From the NCBI RefSeq assembly GCF_050467285.1, contig NZ_JBCMUN010000001.1, forward strand, positions 372,001 through 436,000: a DNA stretch of 64,000 nucleotides, given 5' to 3'. This DNA comes from Paenibacillus_E oryzisoli_A. Its GTDB lineage: Bacteria > Bacillota > Bacilli > Paenibacillales > NBRC-103111. Shown piece by piece: positions 37,881 through 45,389 of the stretch. The position numbers were made by a program, and so were the translations under genes. Numbering within the stretch: position 1 is the first letter of the stretch; the number at the start of each line of letters is the position of its first letter. The notes under the pieces were generated by a model. It was not told where the DNA came from. It did no database searches and was given only the letters and a program-made list of their open reading frames with translations.

Positions 37881-38906
37881 ATGAAAACAGTACTTGTTAC
37901 GGGAGCTGGCGGTTATATTGGTAGCGTTCTGGTCCCAAAACTACTAAACAGCGGATACAAAGTTAAGGCACTGGATCGCTTCTTCTTCGGTGAAGACAAG
38001 CTTCCTCAACATGAAAATTTGTTTTTAATTAAAGATGATTCTCGCCGAATGCGTGAAGAATATTTTGCTGATGTAGATGCTGTCATAGACCTAGTGGCTA
38101 TTTCGAATGATCCGAGTGGTGAGTTGTTCCAAGATGCAACTTACCAAATTAACCATATTTCTCGTGTCTCAACAGCGCATATGGCTAAGAAGCTTGGAGT
38201 ACAACGTTACATTCTTCCTTCCTCCTGCAGTATCTATGGATTTGTAGACCAAAACATTACAGTAGATGAGACGTCCCCTACTAATCCATTGACTACGTAT
38301 GCTAAAGCGAATGAAAAGGCCGAACAAGGAATTCTTCCATTAGCCGATAATGATTTCACTGTTGTAGTAATGCGTCAGGCAACTATTTATGGATTTTCTC
38401 CAAGAATGCGTTTTGACCTAGCTATTAATGGAATGACGCTTGGTGCATGGAATAAAGGAGTAATTCCTTTGATGCGTGACGGTTCGCAGTGGCGCCCTAT
38501 GCTTCACGTTCAGGATACGACAGATGTGATGATTTTGTTGCTAAGAGCAGAGCACGAAAAAATTAATGGACAAATCTTTAACGTTGGTTCTGATAAGAAT
38601 AACTATCAATTAGGGCCTTTAGCAGAAGAGATTGCTACTTCTTTACCTATTGATGTGAAAATTGACTGGTATGGCGATCCAGACCACAGATCCTATCGTG
38701 TGAATTTTGAAAAAATTGAAAAAACATTAGGTTGGAAAGCCAAATGGACCGCAGCAGATGGTGCAAGAGAAATCTACGATGCACTTGTAACCGATAAATT
38801 AAATCATATTGAACAAACAATTACTCTACAGTGGTATAATGAGCTTATTAAGTGGCATCAGATTATTAAGAATGTTGAAAGATATGGCGGTATAATAGAA
38901 ATCTAA
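37881..38906 (+). CDS. NAD-dependent epimerase/dehydratase (extended SDR) with altered YxxxK
   Basis: 341 residues from the ATG at 37881 (AGAGGAGA upstream; earlier in-frame TTG less likely). N-terminal TGAGGYIGSVLVPKLLNSGY, PSSCSIYGF, and IFNVGSDKNNYQLG show the sugar-nucleotide SDR fold. The active-site helix reads TTYAKANEKAEQ, giving Tyr-x-x-x-Asn where Tyr-x-x-x-Lys is usual. It is not an RmlB by motif. Substrate unknown; it sits between rmlC and rmlD, so a dTDP- or other NDP-sugar is likely. Confidence 0.8.
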   Translation: MKTVLVTGAGGYIGSVLVPKLLNSGYKVKALDRFFFGEDKLPQHENLFLIKDDSRRMREEYFADVDAVIDLVAISNDPSGELFQDATYQINHISRVSTAHMAKKLGVQRYILPSSCSIYGFVDQNITVDETSPTNPLTTYAKANEKAEQGILPLADNDFTVVVMRQATIYGFSPRMRFDLAINGMTLGAWNKGVIPLMRDGSQWRPMLHVQDTTDVMILLLRAEHEKINGQIFNVGSDKNNYQLGPLAEEIATSLPIDVKIDWYGDPDHRSYRVNFEKIEKTLGWKAKWTAADGAREIYDALVTDKLNHIEQTITLQWYNELIKWHQIIKNVERYGGIIEI

Positions 38907-38919
38907 AAGGATGATTCAA

Positions 38920-39789
38920 TTGATCAGTGTATTATTGCTTGGTGCGAATGGGCAGCTAGGTACTGATGTACAAGAGGTCTTGAGTAATTCCACCCATTAT
39001 CAGGTACAAGCAGTTAGTAGAAACGAATTGGATATGGAGCTGACAAGCGAGGTCTCCTCATACCTTAACAAACAAAACTTTGATGTATTGATTAATTGTA
39101 CTTCATATCATAAGACGGATGAGTGTGAAGATAATCCGTTGAAAACGTATTTGATTAACAGCGTTTCGGTTGCAGAGTTGGCAAAGTTTTGTTACGCCAA
39201 TGATAAGCTGTTATTTCATATAAGTACCGATTATGTGTTTTCTGGCAGAAGTAATGTTTTCTACACGGAAGAGGATGCTACTAGGCCTGTGAATGTATAT
39301 GGTATCTCAAAGGCAGCTGGTGAACAGGCTATTGAAGCGTATCATGATCGGTTTTTTATTTTGCGCGTTTCATCATTATTTGGTAAGGCAGGTGCGAGCG
39401 GAAAAGGCGGTAATTTTGTTGAAACAATGATACGACTAGCTCGTGAGGGTAAGCCACTAAAGGTAGTTTCTGACCAATATATGTCACCTACACATACATT
39501 AGATATTGCAAAAGCAATAAAGAGCTTCCTTGATAAAGATGTACGAGAATACGGTATTTACCACTGTTCTGGAGATGGAAGTTGTAGTTGGTACGAATTC
39601 ACAATTGAAATTTTTCGACAATTAAACCTAAATGTTAATCTTACAGCAGTTTCCTCATCGGAATTTGTTACCAAAGCAAAACGCCCCGCTAACAGTGTTC
39701 TTTCCAATGAGAAAATTAGTAAGATTCATCAGATGCCATTATGGCCTGATGCGCTCAGAGAATACTTGACTAGAAAAGAATATCTTTAA
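38920..39789 (+). CDS. rmlD: dTDP-4-dehydrorhamnose reductase
   Basis: 289 residues from TTG 38920, which lies 8 bp after AAAAGGA; the ATG at 38911 abuts that site and is a poorer start. LLGANGQLGTDVQEVL, HISTDYVFSG and the catalytic YGISK are RmlD marks; C-terminal RPANSVLSNEKI is typical. NADPH-dependent last step to dTDP-L-rhamnose. Confidence 0.92.
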   Translation: MISVLLLGANGQLGTDVQEVLSNSTHYQVQAVSRNELDMELTSEVSSYLNKQNFDVLINCTSYHKTDECEDNPLKTYLINSVSVAELAKFCYANDKLLFHISTDYVFSGRSNVFYTEEDATRPVNVYGISKAAGEQAIEAYHDRFFILRVSSLFGKAGASGKGGNFVETMIRLAREGKPLKVVSDQYMSPTHTLDIAKAIKSFLDKDVREYGIYHCSGDGSCSWYEFTIEIFRQLNLNVNLTAVSSSEFVTKAKRPANSVLSNEKISKIHQMPLWPDALREYLTRKEYL

Positions 39790-39808
39790 TACGGAGAGGA
39801 GAACTAAC

Positions 39809-40552
39809 GTGAAAGGGATTATATTGGCGGGGGGAACAGGATCGAGACTCTTTCCACTGACAAAAGTTACGAACAAACATCTACTGCCAGTCGGTAAATA
39901 TCCAATGATTTATCATGCTATCCAGAAGCTTCTGAATGCAGATATTCAAGATATTTTGATCGTAACTGGTAGAGAGCATATGGGAGACGTTGTGAACCTG
40001 CTTGGTAGTGGATATGAATTCGGGGCCACTTTCACGTATAAGGTACAAGATCAGGCAGGCGGGATCGCACAAGCACTTGGGCTGGCAGAGCAGTTCGTTG
40101 GTACTGATTTATCAGTTGTTATTTTGGGTGATAATGTTTTTGAGGATGACATCACTTCATACGTGAGTAACTTCAAAAATCAAGGAAAAGGTGCGAAAAT
40201 TTTAATTAAGGGTGTTCACGATCCTGAGCGCTATGGCGTACCAGAATTGGATGAAGATCGGATTATTTCTATTGAAGAAAAGCCGAAGATGCCTAGAAGC
40301 AATTTTGCAGTGACTGGCATCTATATGTTTGATCAAACTGTTTTCGAAATTGTGAAGAAGCTTAAACCTTCCGCTAGAGGTGAAATGGAAATTACTGATG
40401 TAAATAACAGCTATATTGAGCGTGGTGAGCTAAGCTACGATCAACTTGAAGGTTGGTGGACTGACGCTGGGACGCATTCATCGTTTTTACGTGCGAATGA
40501 GTTAGCACAGGATTTAAACCTTGGCGATAAGTTTGGTAAACTCAAGTTATAA
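39809..40552 (+). CDS. rmlA: glucose-1-phosphate thymidylyltransferase
   Basis: 247 residues (short RmlA type found in Firmicutes). Signature LAGGTGSRLFPLT, VTGREHMGD, DNVFEDD metal site, and EEKPKMPRSNFAVTGIYMFD with the catalytic Lys; WWTDAGTH near the end. GTG start with GGAGAGGAGA upstream. First step of dTDP-rhamnose synthesis. Confidence 0.94.
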   Translation: MKGIILAGGTGSRLFPLTKVTNKHLLPVGKYPMIYHAIQKLLNADIQDILIVTGREHMGDVVNLLGSGYEFGATFTYKVQDQAGGIAQALGLAEQFVGTDLSVVILGDNVFEDDITSYVSNFKNQGKGAKILIKGVHDPERYGVPELDEDRIISIEEKPKMPRSNFAVTGIYMFDQTVFEIVKKLKPSARGEMEITDVNNSYIERGELSYDQLEGWWTDAGTHSSFLRANELAQDLNLGDKFGKLKL

Positions 40553-40554
40553 GC

Positions 40555-41427
40555 GTGGTGAATGGCAACTTGGATCTGAGTATCCTTATTGTGAATTATA
40601 ACACTTGTGAACTGACATTAAAGGCCTTGAGATCGGTGTTCGCATCTAAATCATCTTTTACTTTTGAAGTTATATTAATTGATAATGCCTCTATGGATAA
40701 CTCTGTTCTGAAGATATTCGCGGAATATCCATATGTTCATTTAATCGTGAATAATGAGAACGTTGGATTCGCACGAGCAAATAATCAAGGTATGGAAGTA
40801 GCGCGAGGACGATATGTATTACTATTGAATTCAGATACTGAGATACAACCTGACACTTTGGAAATTATGCTTACATTAATGGAGAACCGTCCGGAGATCG
40901 GGGCAAGTGGTTGTAAGGTTGTCCTTCCTGATGGTTCGCTTGATAAAGCATGCAAAAGGGGATTCCCTTCACCATCAGCGTCTTTCTATTATTTTTTTGG
41001 GCTTTCTAAACTTTTTCCAAAAGTAAAAGTTTTTAATCAATATCAGCTTGGTTATCTAAATTCCGATGAAGAATATCCAGTTGATTGTTTAGTGGGCGCA
41101 TTTATGCTTGTAAGGTCAACGACAATTCAACGGGTAGGAATGTTGGACGAGCAGTTTTTTATGTATGGAGACGATATTGATTGGTGTTACAGGATTAAAG
41201 AAGCAGGCTTAATAAATTATTATTACCCACGGACAATGATTTTGCATCATAAACGTGCAAGTTGGCGTAAGAAGCCGACCAAAATGATATATGAGTTTCA
41301 TAGGGCAATGTTGGTTTTTCATCGAAAGCATTACTGGAAAAAGCATTCGCTTGTTGTGAATACGATGGTTGTTATTGGAATTTCAACGAAGTTCGTAATA
41401 GAGTGGTTAAAAGCGCGATTATTTTAG
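40555..41427 (+). CDS. rhamnosyltransferase-like glycosyltransferase family 2
   Basis: 290 residues. LSILIVNYNTCELTLKAL, VNNENVGFARANNQG, LLLNSDTEIQPD (metal site) and FMYGDDIDWCYRIKEAG match WbbL/RgpB-type rhamnosyltransferases. Starts 2 bp after rmlA; no clear ribosome site, so coupled translation is likely. Its C-terminal helix region (HRKHYWKKHS...) has a shortened relative at 42362-42526. Ends just before a good terminator, so it is probably the last gene of the long transcript. Confidence 0.9.
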   Translation: MVNGNLDLSILIVNYNTCELTLKALRSVFASKSSFTFEVILIDNASMDNSVLKIFAEYPYVHLIVNNENVGFARANNQGMEVARGRYVLLLNSDTEIQPDTLEIMLTLMENRPEIGASGCKVVLPDGSLDKACKRGFPSPSASFYYFFGLSKLFPKVKVFNQYQLGYLNSDEEYPVDCLVGAFMLVRSTTIQRVGMLDEQFFMYGDDIDWCYRIKEAGLINYYYPRTMILHHKRASWRKKPTKMIYEFHRAMLVFHRKHYWKKHSLVVNTMVVIGISTKFVIEWLKARLF

Positions 41428-41467
41428 GCAATGTATTTTTAAAGAGTACGGATTCCAAACGCATTTG

Positions 41468-41514
41468 AATGCTCCCAATGCCCTTATTAAAGGTCGGGGA
41501 GCATTCTCCTGTTT
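41468..41514 (+). terminator. terminator of the glycan cluster transcript
   Basis: GAATGCTCCC/GGGAGCATTC 10-bp stem (41468-41477, 41497-41506) followed by TCCTGTTTT. Confidence 0.8.
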
Positions 41515-41564
41515 TAACATAATAAATTGCCTATCCTCATCTTTACATTAAGGGGATCAAGCTA

Positions 41565-41783
41565 TTGTCAGCTATAAATTCTGTGGATGTCAAACAAATG
41601 GCGAGCCTAAGATTTTTTCGCCATACACTTAGGCTTTGGATTGTATTTTCATCATTTATTGATATAACGATGCTAGAGGACTTGACGCTTCTAACAGAGA
41701 AGGTTAACATGATGATGAAAATTCAACATTTACTGAGGGGGGCTAAACATAGAAAATTTATCCCAAAACCTAACATTCCATAA
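41565..41783 (+). CDS. doubtful 72-residue protein upstream of cysC
   Basis: TTG start with AAGGGGATC 8 bp upstream. The sequence (RFFRHTLRLWIVFSSFIDIT...) has one weak hydrophobic patch and resembles no family. Its end overlaps the first codons of cysC in another frame, and the cysC promoter candidates lie inside it. It may be a leader peptide or chance. Confidence 0.25.
   Translation: MSAINSVDVKQMASLRFFRHTLRLWIVFSSFIDITMLEDLTLLTEKVNMMMKIQHLLRGAKHRKFIPKPNIP
41682..41710 (+). promoter_or_regulatory. candidate promoter of cysC
   Basis: -35 TTGACG (41682-41687), 17-bp spacer, -10 TAACAT (41705-41710). A second candidate is TTGTAT-16-TATAAC at 41641-41668. Confidence 0.45.
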
Positions 41784-42351
41784 ATCTACAGTTAATAAGC
41801 AAGATCGTCATGAGCTTAATCAACATAAAAGCTGCGTATTGTGGTTTACTGGTTTATCTGGATCAGGAAAATCAACGCTGGCTAATGAAGTAGAGAAGCG
41901 GCTTTATGCAAGAGGAATTCGGACTTATATCCTCGATGGGGACAATATTCGCCTTGGTCTTAATAAGAACCTAGGCTTCAGTGTAGAGGATAGAAGAGAG
42001 AATATTCGTAGAATTGGAGAGCTATCCAAATTATTCGTGGATGCAGGGGTATTAGTGTTGGCGGCATTCATATCACCATATGAAGCAGACAGGGCCATGG
42101 CTAGAAACATGTTTGATTCGGGTGAGTTTATCGAGATCTATGTGAATTGTTCTTTAGACATCTGTGAGAAGAGAGATCCTAAAGGGCTTTACAAAAAGGC
42201 TCGGAATGGGGTAATAAAGGAATTTACGGGCATTTCTGCGCCTTATGAGGCTCCAAACTCACCTGAACTGAACATAGAAACCGGGAAATATTCGCTTGAG
42301 GTATCTGCTGAGCGCATTATCGAGTACTTGATTCAAAATCAAATTCTTTAA
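41755..42351 (+). CDS. cysC: adenylylsulfate (APS) kinase, start codon apparently damaged
   Basis: Phosphorylates APS to PAPS, the donor for sulfotransferases. P-loop WFTGLSGSGKST, YILDGDNIRLGLNKNLGFS, ERRENIRRIGE-like DRRENIRRIGE, and KDPKGLY-like RDPKGLYKKA identify CysC. Family homology begins near 41755 (YSQNLTFHKSTVNKQDR), but the frame has no ATG/GTG/TTG before 41839, which is just 2 residues before the P-loop strand and too late. ATT at 41755 would give 198 residues, the usual length. Just upstream, GAGGGGGG is followed by ACATAGAAA; deleting the A at 41750 would create ATG-AAA-ATT at perfect spacing. So the gene uses ATT, is a start-lesion mutant, or contains an error. Confidence 0.82.
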   Translation, partial: NLSQNLTFHKSTVNKQDRHELNQHKSCVLWFTGLSGSGKSTLANEVEKRLYARGIRTYILDGDNIRLGLNKNLGFSVEDRRENIRRIGELSKLFVDAGVLVLAAFISPYEADRAMARNMFDSGEFIEIYVNCSLDICEKRDPKGLYKKARNGVIKEFTGISAPYEAPNSPELNIETGKYSLEVSAERIIEYLIQNQIL

Positions 42352-42361
42352 ATTAGCAAAA

Positions 42362-42526
42362 TTAAGATCGCTTGGGATATTCGCAAATATACTACGCCTG
42401 ATTCTGTTCCATAACAAGCACTACCGCAAGAAGTACTCTTGGCTGACGGATGGCTTGGTTTACATAGGGGTAGGCGTGAAGTTTGCACTGTCGCTAGCAC
42501 GAAATAAATTACGTCCCGTGAGGTGA
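42362..42526 (+). pseudogene. C-terminal remnant of a GT2 glycosyltransferase
   Basis: In the frame ending at TGA 42526, the text FHNKHYRKKYSWLTDG and IGVGVKFALSLARNKL aligns with the C-terminus of the GT2 at 40555 (FHRKHYWKKHS..., ISTKFVIEWLKARL). No start codon or catalytic domain remains. The remnant directly abuts cysC and its codons are GC-richer than the cluster to the left. Read as the leftover end of a resident glycosyltransferase after replacement of the cluster to its left. Confidence 0.75.
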
Positions 42527-42532
42527 GTTGGT

Positions 42533-43939
42533 TTGATTCGGCAGAGTCAAGGTTTTTTGACGCAGCTCTATGCGGTCGCGGATTTTATAGTCATTCAGTT
42601 GATGTTCTTGCTGTCGTGGTGGCTGAAGTTCCGAAGCGGCTGGATTCCGTTCGATTCCCCGCTGCCGTTTAAGCACTACGTGATGTGGAGCGTGGCCTAT
42701 GCGCTCATTGCGGTTGCGATCAGTTATTTGGTTAATTTTTATACGCCGAAGCGGAGGAAGCGGTTTTCTTTTGAAATTTTGAAAATCGTTCAGGTCCATG
42801 TGCTCAGCTTGCTGATGCTGCTTAGTGTATTGTTTATTTTAAAAGAAGTGGATGTTTCCCGTTCTTATCTCTTGTTATTTCTTGTGAATAATATTTTGTT
42901 CATCAGTTTTTATCGGTATATGATTAAGGTGTCGCTAAAGCGCGTGCGCCGCAAAGGGTACAACAAGCAGTTCATTCTCATTCTTGGCGCGGGTTCGCTG
43001 GGGCGTCAGTTCTATACGAGGCTCAAGCAGCATCCAGAGCTTGGTTATGAGGTTGTTGGGTTTCTCGACGATTTTCAGGAGAAGCATGACGTTGCGTACC
43101 AGAATTATAAGCCGATCATCGGGAAGATTGATGATTTGGAAACGATTTTGAATGAGATTATTGTGGATGAGGTTATTATTGCGCTGCCATTGGATGCTCA
43201 CCGCAAGTTCGGTAGTATCATTAATACCTGCGAGAAGATCGGGGTTAAAACGCTGATTATTCCTGACTTTTTTGACTTTTTGCCGTCGCGGCCGTATTTC
43301 GATAATTTCGCGGATATGCCGCTGATTAATGTGCGGGACATTCCGCTCGATGAGCTGCGTAATCGACTATTTAAACGAGCGTTCGACATTGCGTTTGCAC
43401 TGGTGGCGATCGTACTGACGATGCCGGTGATGCTCGCCACGGTGATTGCGATTAAGTTTTCGTCGCCGGGGCCGATCATTTTTAAGCAGGAGCGGGTGGG
43501 ACTCAATCGCCGGACGTTTATGATGTATAAATTTCGCAGCATGAAGGTGCTGCCGGAAAGTGCGTCGAACACGGAGTGGACGGTGGAAAATGATCCGCGG
43601 CGGACGAAGGTCGGAACGTTTCTTCGCAAGACGAGTCTGGATGAGCTGCCTCAGTTTTTTAATGTGCTATTCGGGCATATGAGTGTTGTAGGGCCTCGGC
43701 CGGAGCGGCCATATTTCGTGGAGCAATTCAAGGAAGAGATTCCGAAATACATGGTTAAGCATCACATCCGTCCCGGGATCACGGGTTGGGCGCAAAGCAA
43801 CGGGCTTCGCGGCGACACGTCGATTGAAGAACGCATCCAGCATGACATTTTTTACATTGAGAATTGGACTTTTCTGTTCGATATTAAGATTATTTGGCGC
43901 ACGGTGATCAACGGATTCATTAATAAGAACGCATATTAA
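42533..43939 (+). CDS. undecaprenyl-phosphate glycosyl-1-phosphate transferase (WcaJ/WsfP type)
   Basis: 468 residues. Four or five N-terminal helices, a central CoA-binding-like domain (ILGAGSLGRQFYTRLKQHPE, VVGFLDD), a fifth helix (FDIAFALVAIVLTMPVMLA) and the catalytic bacterial sugar transferase domain with FRSMKVLPES, LDELPQFFNVLFGHMSVVGP and RPGITGWAQ. It loads the first sugar-1-phosphate on undecaprenyl phosphate and thus starts glycan synthesis. TTG start; ribosome site GAGGTGA overlaps the stop of the GT2 remnant. GC-richer than the cluster upstream. Confidence 0.94.
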   Translation: MIRQSQGFLTQLYAVADFIVIQLMFLLSWWLKFRSGWIPFDSPLPFKHYVMWSVAYALIAVAISYLVNFYTPKRRKRFSFEILKIVQVHVLSLLMLLSVLFILKEVDVSRSYLLLFLVNNILFISFYRYMIKVSLKRVRRKGYNKQFILILGAGSLGRQFYTRLKQHPELGYEVVGFLDDFQEKHDVAYQNYKPIIGKIDDLETILNEIIVDEVIIALPLDAHRKFGSIINTCEKIGVKTLIIPDFFDFLPSRPYFDNFADMPLINVRDIPLDELRNRLFKRAFDIAFALVAIVLTMPVMLATVIAIKFSSPGPIIFKQERVGLNRRTFMMYKFRSMKVLPESASNTEWTVENDPRRTKVGTFLRKTSLDELPQFFNVLFGHMSVVGPRPERPYFVEQFKEEIPKYMVKHHIRPGITGWAQSNGLRGDTSIEERIQHDIFYIENWTFLFDIKIIWRTVINGFINKNAY

Positions 43940-44023
43940 AAGTTTTTTTCTAAAAAACGCATGATTCGCCAGTATCTTCCCCATACTAACGCATATACTG
44001 TAAAGTAGCGGGGAGGGATGGCT

Positions 44024-44149
44024 ATGATTGATCATGAAGACGCTTACCAGGATGAACAGATGTCGATGGGCAGAGGGTTGCTTATTGGTGTGCTGTTCGG
44101 CGCTCTGATGTGGGCGGCCATTATCGCCGGGATTGTGTATATGTGGTAA
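44024..44149 (+). CDS. small single-span membrane protein
   Basis: 41 residues from ATG 44024 with GGGAGG 7 bp before; ATG 44018 is an alternative. Acidic N-terminus (IDHEDAYQDEQM) followed by one hydrophobic helix (LLIGVLFGALMWAAIIAGIV) and a short tail YMW. Followed by a good terminator, which supports a real short transcript. No family recognised. Confidence 0.65.
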   Translation: MIDHEDAYQDEQMSMGRGLLIGVLFGALMWAAIIAGIVYMW

Positions 44150-44166
44150 TATTAGAGAATAGCGAA

Positions 44167-44207
44167 GGGACTGACGAGCGGGAATCGCTTGGTTCAGTCT
44201 CTTTTTT
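44167..44207 (+). terminator. terminator after small membrane protein
   Basis: GGGACTGA/TCAGTCTC stem (44167-44174, 44194-44201) followed by TTTTTT. Confidence 0.75.
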
Positions 44208-44282
44208 GTGTCATGTGGGCAGAGGCAGTTCGCGTGGACAGGAAGTTGCCGGTCCGCATAAGATAGGTTGAGGTGAGACGAG

Positions 44283-44822
44283 ATGAAAGTGACTACGACC
44301 AAGCTGGAAGGTGTGTTGATTCTTGAACCGGATGTGTTCGGGGATCATCGGGGATATTTTATGGAAAGTTATCATCAGGCCAAATGGGCGGAAAATGGCG
44401 TGGGGATGACGTTTGTGCAGGATAACCACTCGTTGTCGGAGGAGGTTGGGGTGCTGCGCGGTCTACACTATCAGCTGCCGCCGTATGCCCAGACGAAACT
44501 TGTGCGCGTGGTGACCGGCGCGATTTATGACGTCGCGGTGGATATTCGGCCTGGCTCGCCGACGTTTGGGCAGTGGGTAGGGGTTGAGCTTAGCGAAGCG
44601 AATAAACGGCAGCTGTTGGTGCCTCAGGGCTTTGCACACGGCTTCTGCACGCTGGCTCCGCATACGCAGGTGCTTTACAAGGTAGATGCGTACTACTCGA
44701 AGGAGCATGACCGGGGCATCATGTGGAACGATCCGGAGATTGGGATTACGTGGCCGACGGCGAGCCCGATTTTGTCGGAGAAGGATGGGAAGCATCCGTC
44801 GCTGCGGGATGCGGAGGTGTAG
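44283..44822 (+). CDS. rmlC: dTDP-4-dehydrorhamnose 3,5-epimerase (second copy)
   Basis: 179 residues; same active-site blocks as the copy at 37316 (FGDHRGYFMESY, RGLHYQ, QGFAHGFCTL) but encoded with GC-rich codons, so it is the resident copy rather than a recent duplicate. GAGGTGA ribosome site. Stands alone behind a terminator; rmlA, rmlB and rmlD are not next to it. Confidence 0.95.
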   Translation: MKVTTTKLEGVLILEPDVFGDHRGYFMESYHQAKWAENGVGMTFVQDNHSLSEEVGVLRGLHYQLPPYAQTKLVRVVTGAIYDVAVDIRPGSPTFGQWVGVELSEANKRQLLVPQGFAHGFCTLAPHTQVLYKVDAYYSKEHDRGIMWNDPEIGITWPTASPILSEKDGKHPSLRDAEV

Positions 44823-44915
44823 GTGGAAATTGTTTTTTATCGAAATTTGATGCCATTTATCAATTCTCTGAGGTATAATGAGTAATATATCTATATGTGC
44901 AGGGGGTTGATAAAT

Positions 44916-45221
44916 TTGGCTGAAATGACAGAACGGGAATTTCTGAGTGCTATACTTGGAAGAATGAATGAGATTGGTGCTGATGTAACGGCTATACGGG
45001 ATCGTGTGGATCAGATTGACAGGCGGTTAGACAGAATGGAAGGCCGTCTGGATAGTATGGAAAATCGCATGGAAAGCATGGAAGGCCGCATGGGTAAAGT
45101 TGAGGAGGCTTTATTGGATGTAAAACAACTGCAAACGCAACAAGGTGAGCAGATTGCAGGTATTGCTGTCACGATGTTGGAGCATACCGCGAGCATTCGT
45201 ACATTAAAACTGATTAAGTAA
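44916..45221 (+). CDS. small coiled-coil protein of unknown function
   Basis: 101 residues from TTG 44916 (AGGGGG 9 bp upstream); ATG 44925 also possible. A heptad coiled coil built of near-repeats of RLDSMENRMESMEGRM type occupies residues 25-70, encoded by similar 21-bp units. Cytoplasmic. Related in layout to the protein at 3756-4085 (RLDRME block, C-terminal IK). A TATAAT box at 44874-44879 lies upstream and a strong terminator starts at the stop codon, so it is a single-gene unit. Confidence 0.75.
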   Translation: MAEMTEREFLSAILGRMNEIGADVTAIRDRVDQIDRRLDRMEGRLDSMENRMESMEGRMGKVEEALLDVKQLQTQQGEQIAGIAVTMLEHTASIRTLKLIK

Positions 45222-45258
45222 GAGCAGGATGAAGTTCACTTCATTCCTGCTCTTTTTC
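45221..45258 (+). terminator. terminator after coiled-coil gene
   Basis: AGAGCAGGATGAAG (45221-45234) pairs with CTTCATTCCTGCTCT (about 45239-45252, one bulge), then TTTTC. Confidence 0.85.
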
Positions 45259-45389
45259 TATAGAGATTAGTGTCGGAGCCTTTGCCGCAACTCTTTTTCC
45301 CAGCTTGTCAAGCTTGGCTGCATAATCGGCCAAGTCCCCTCATATGCATGTACTATGTTGATGTTAATCATGAGTGAGGGGATGATCGA

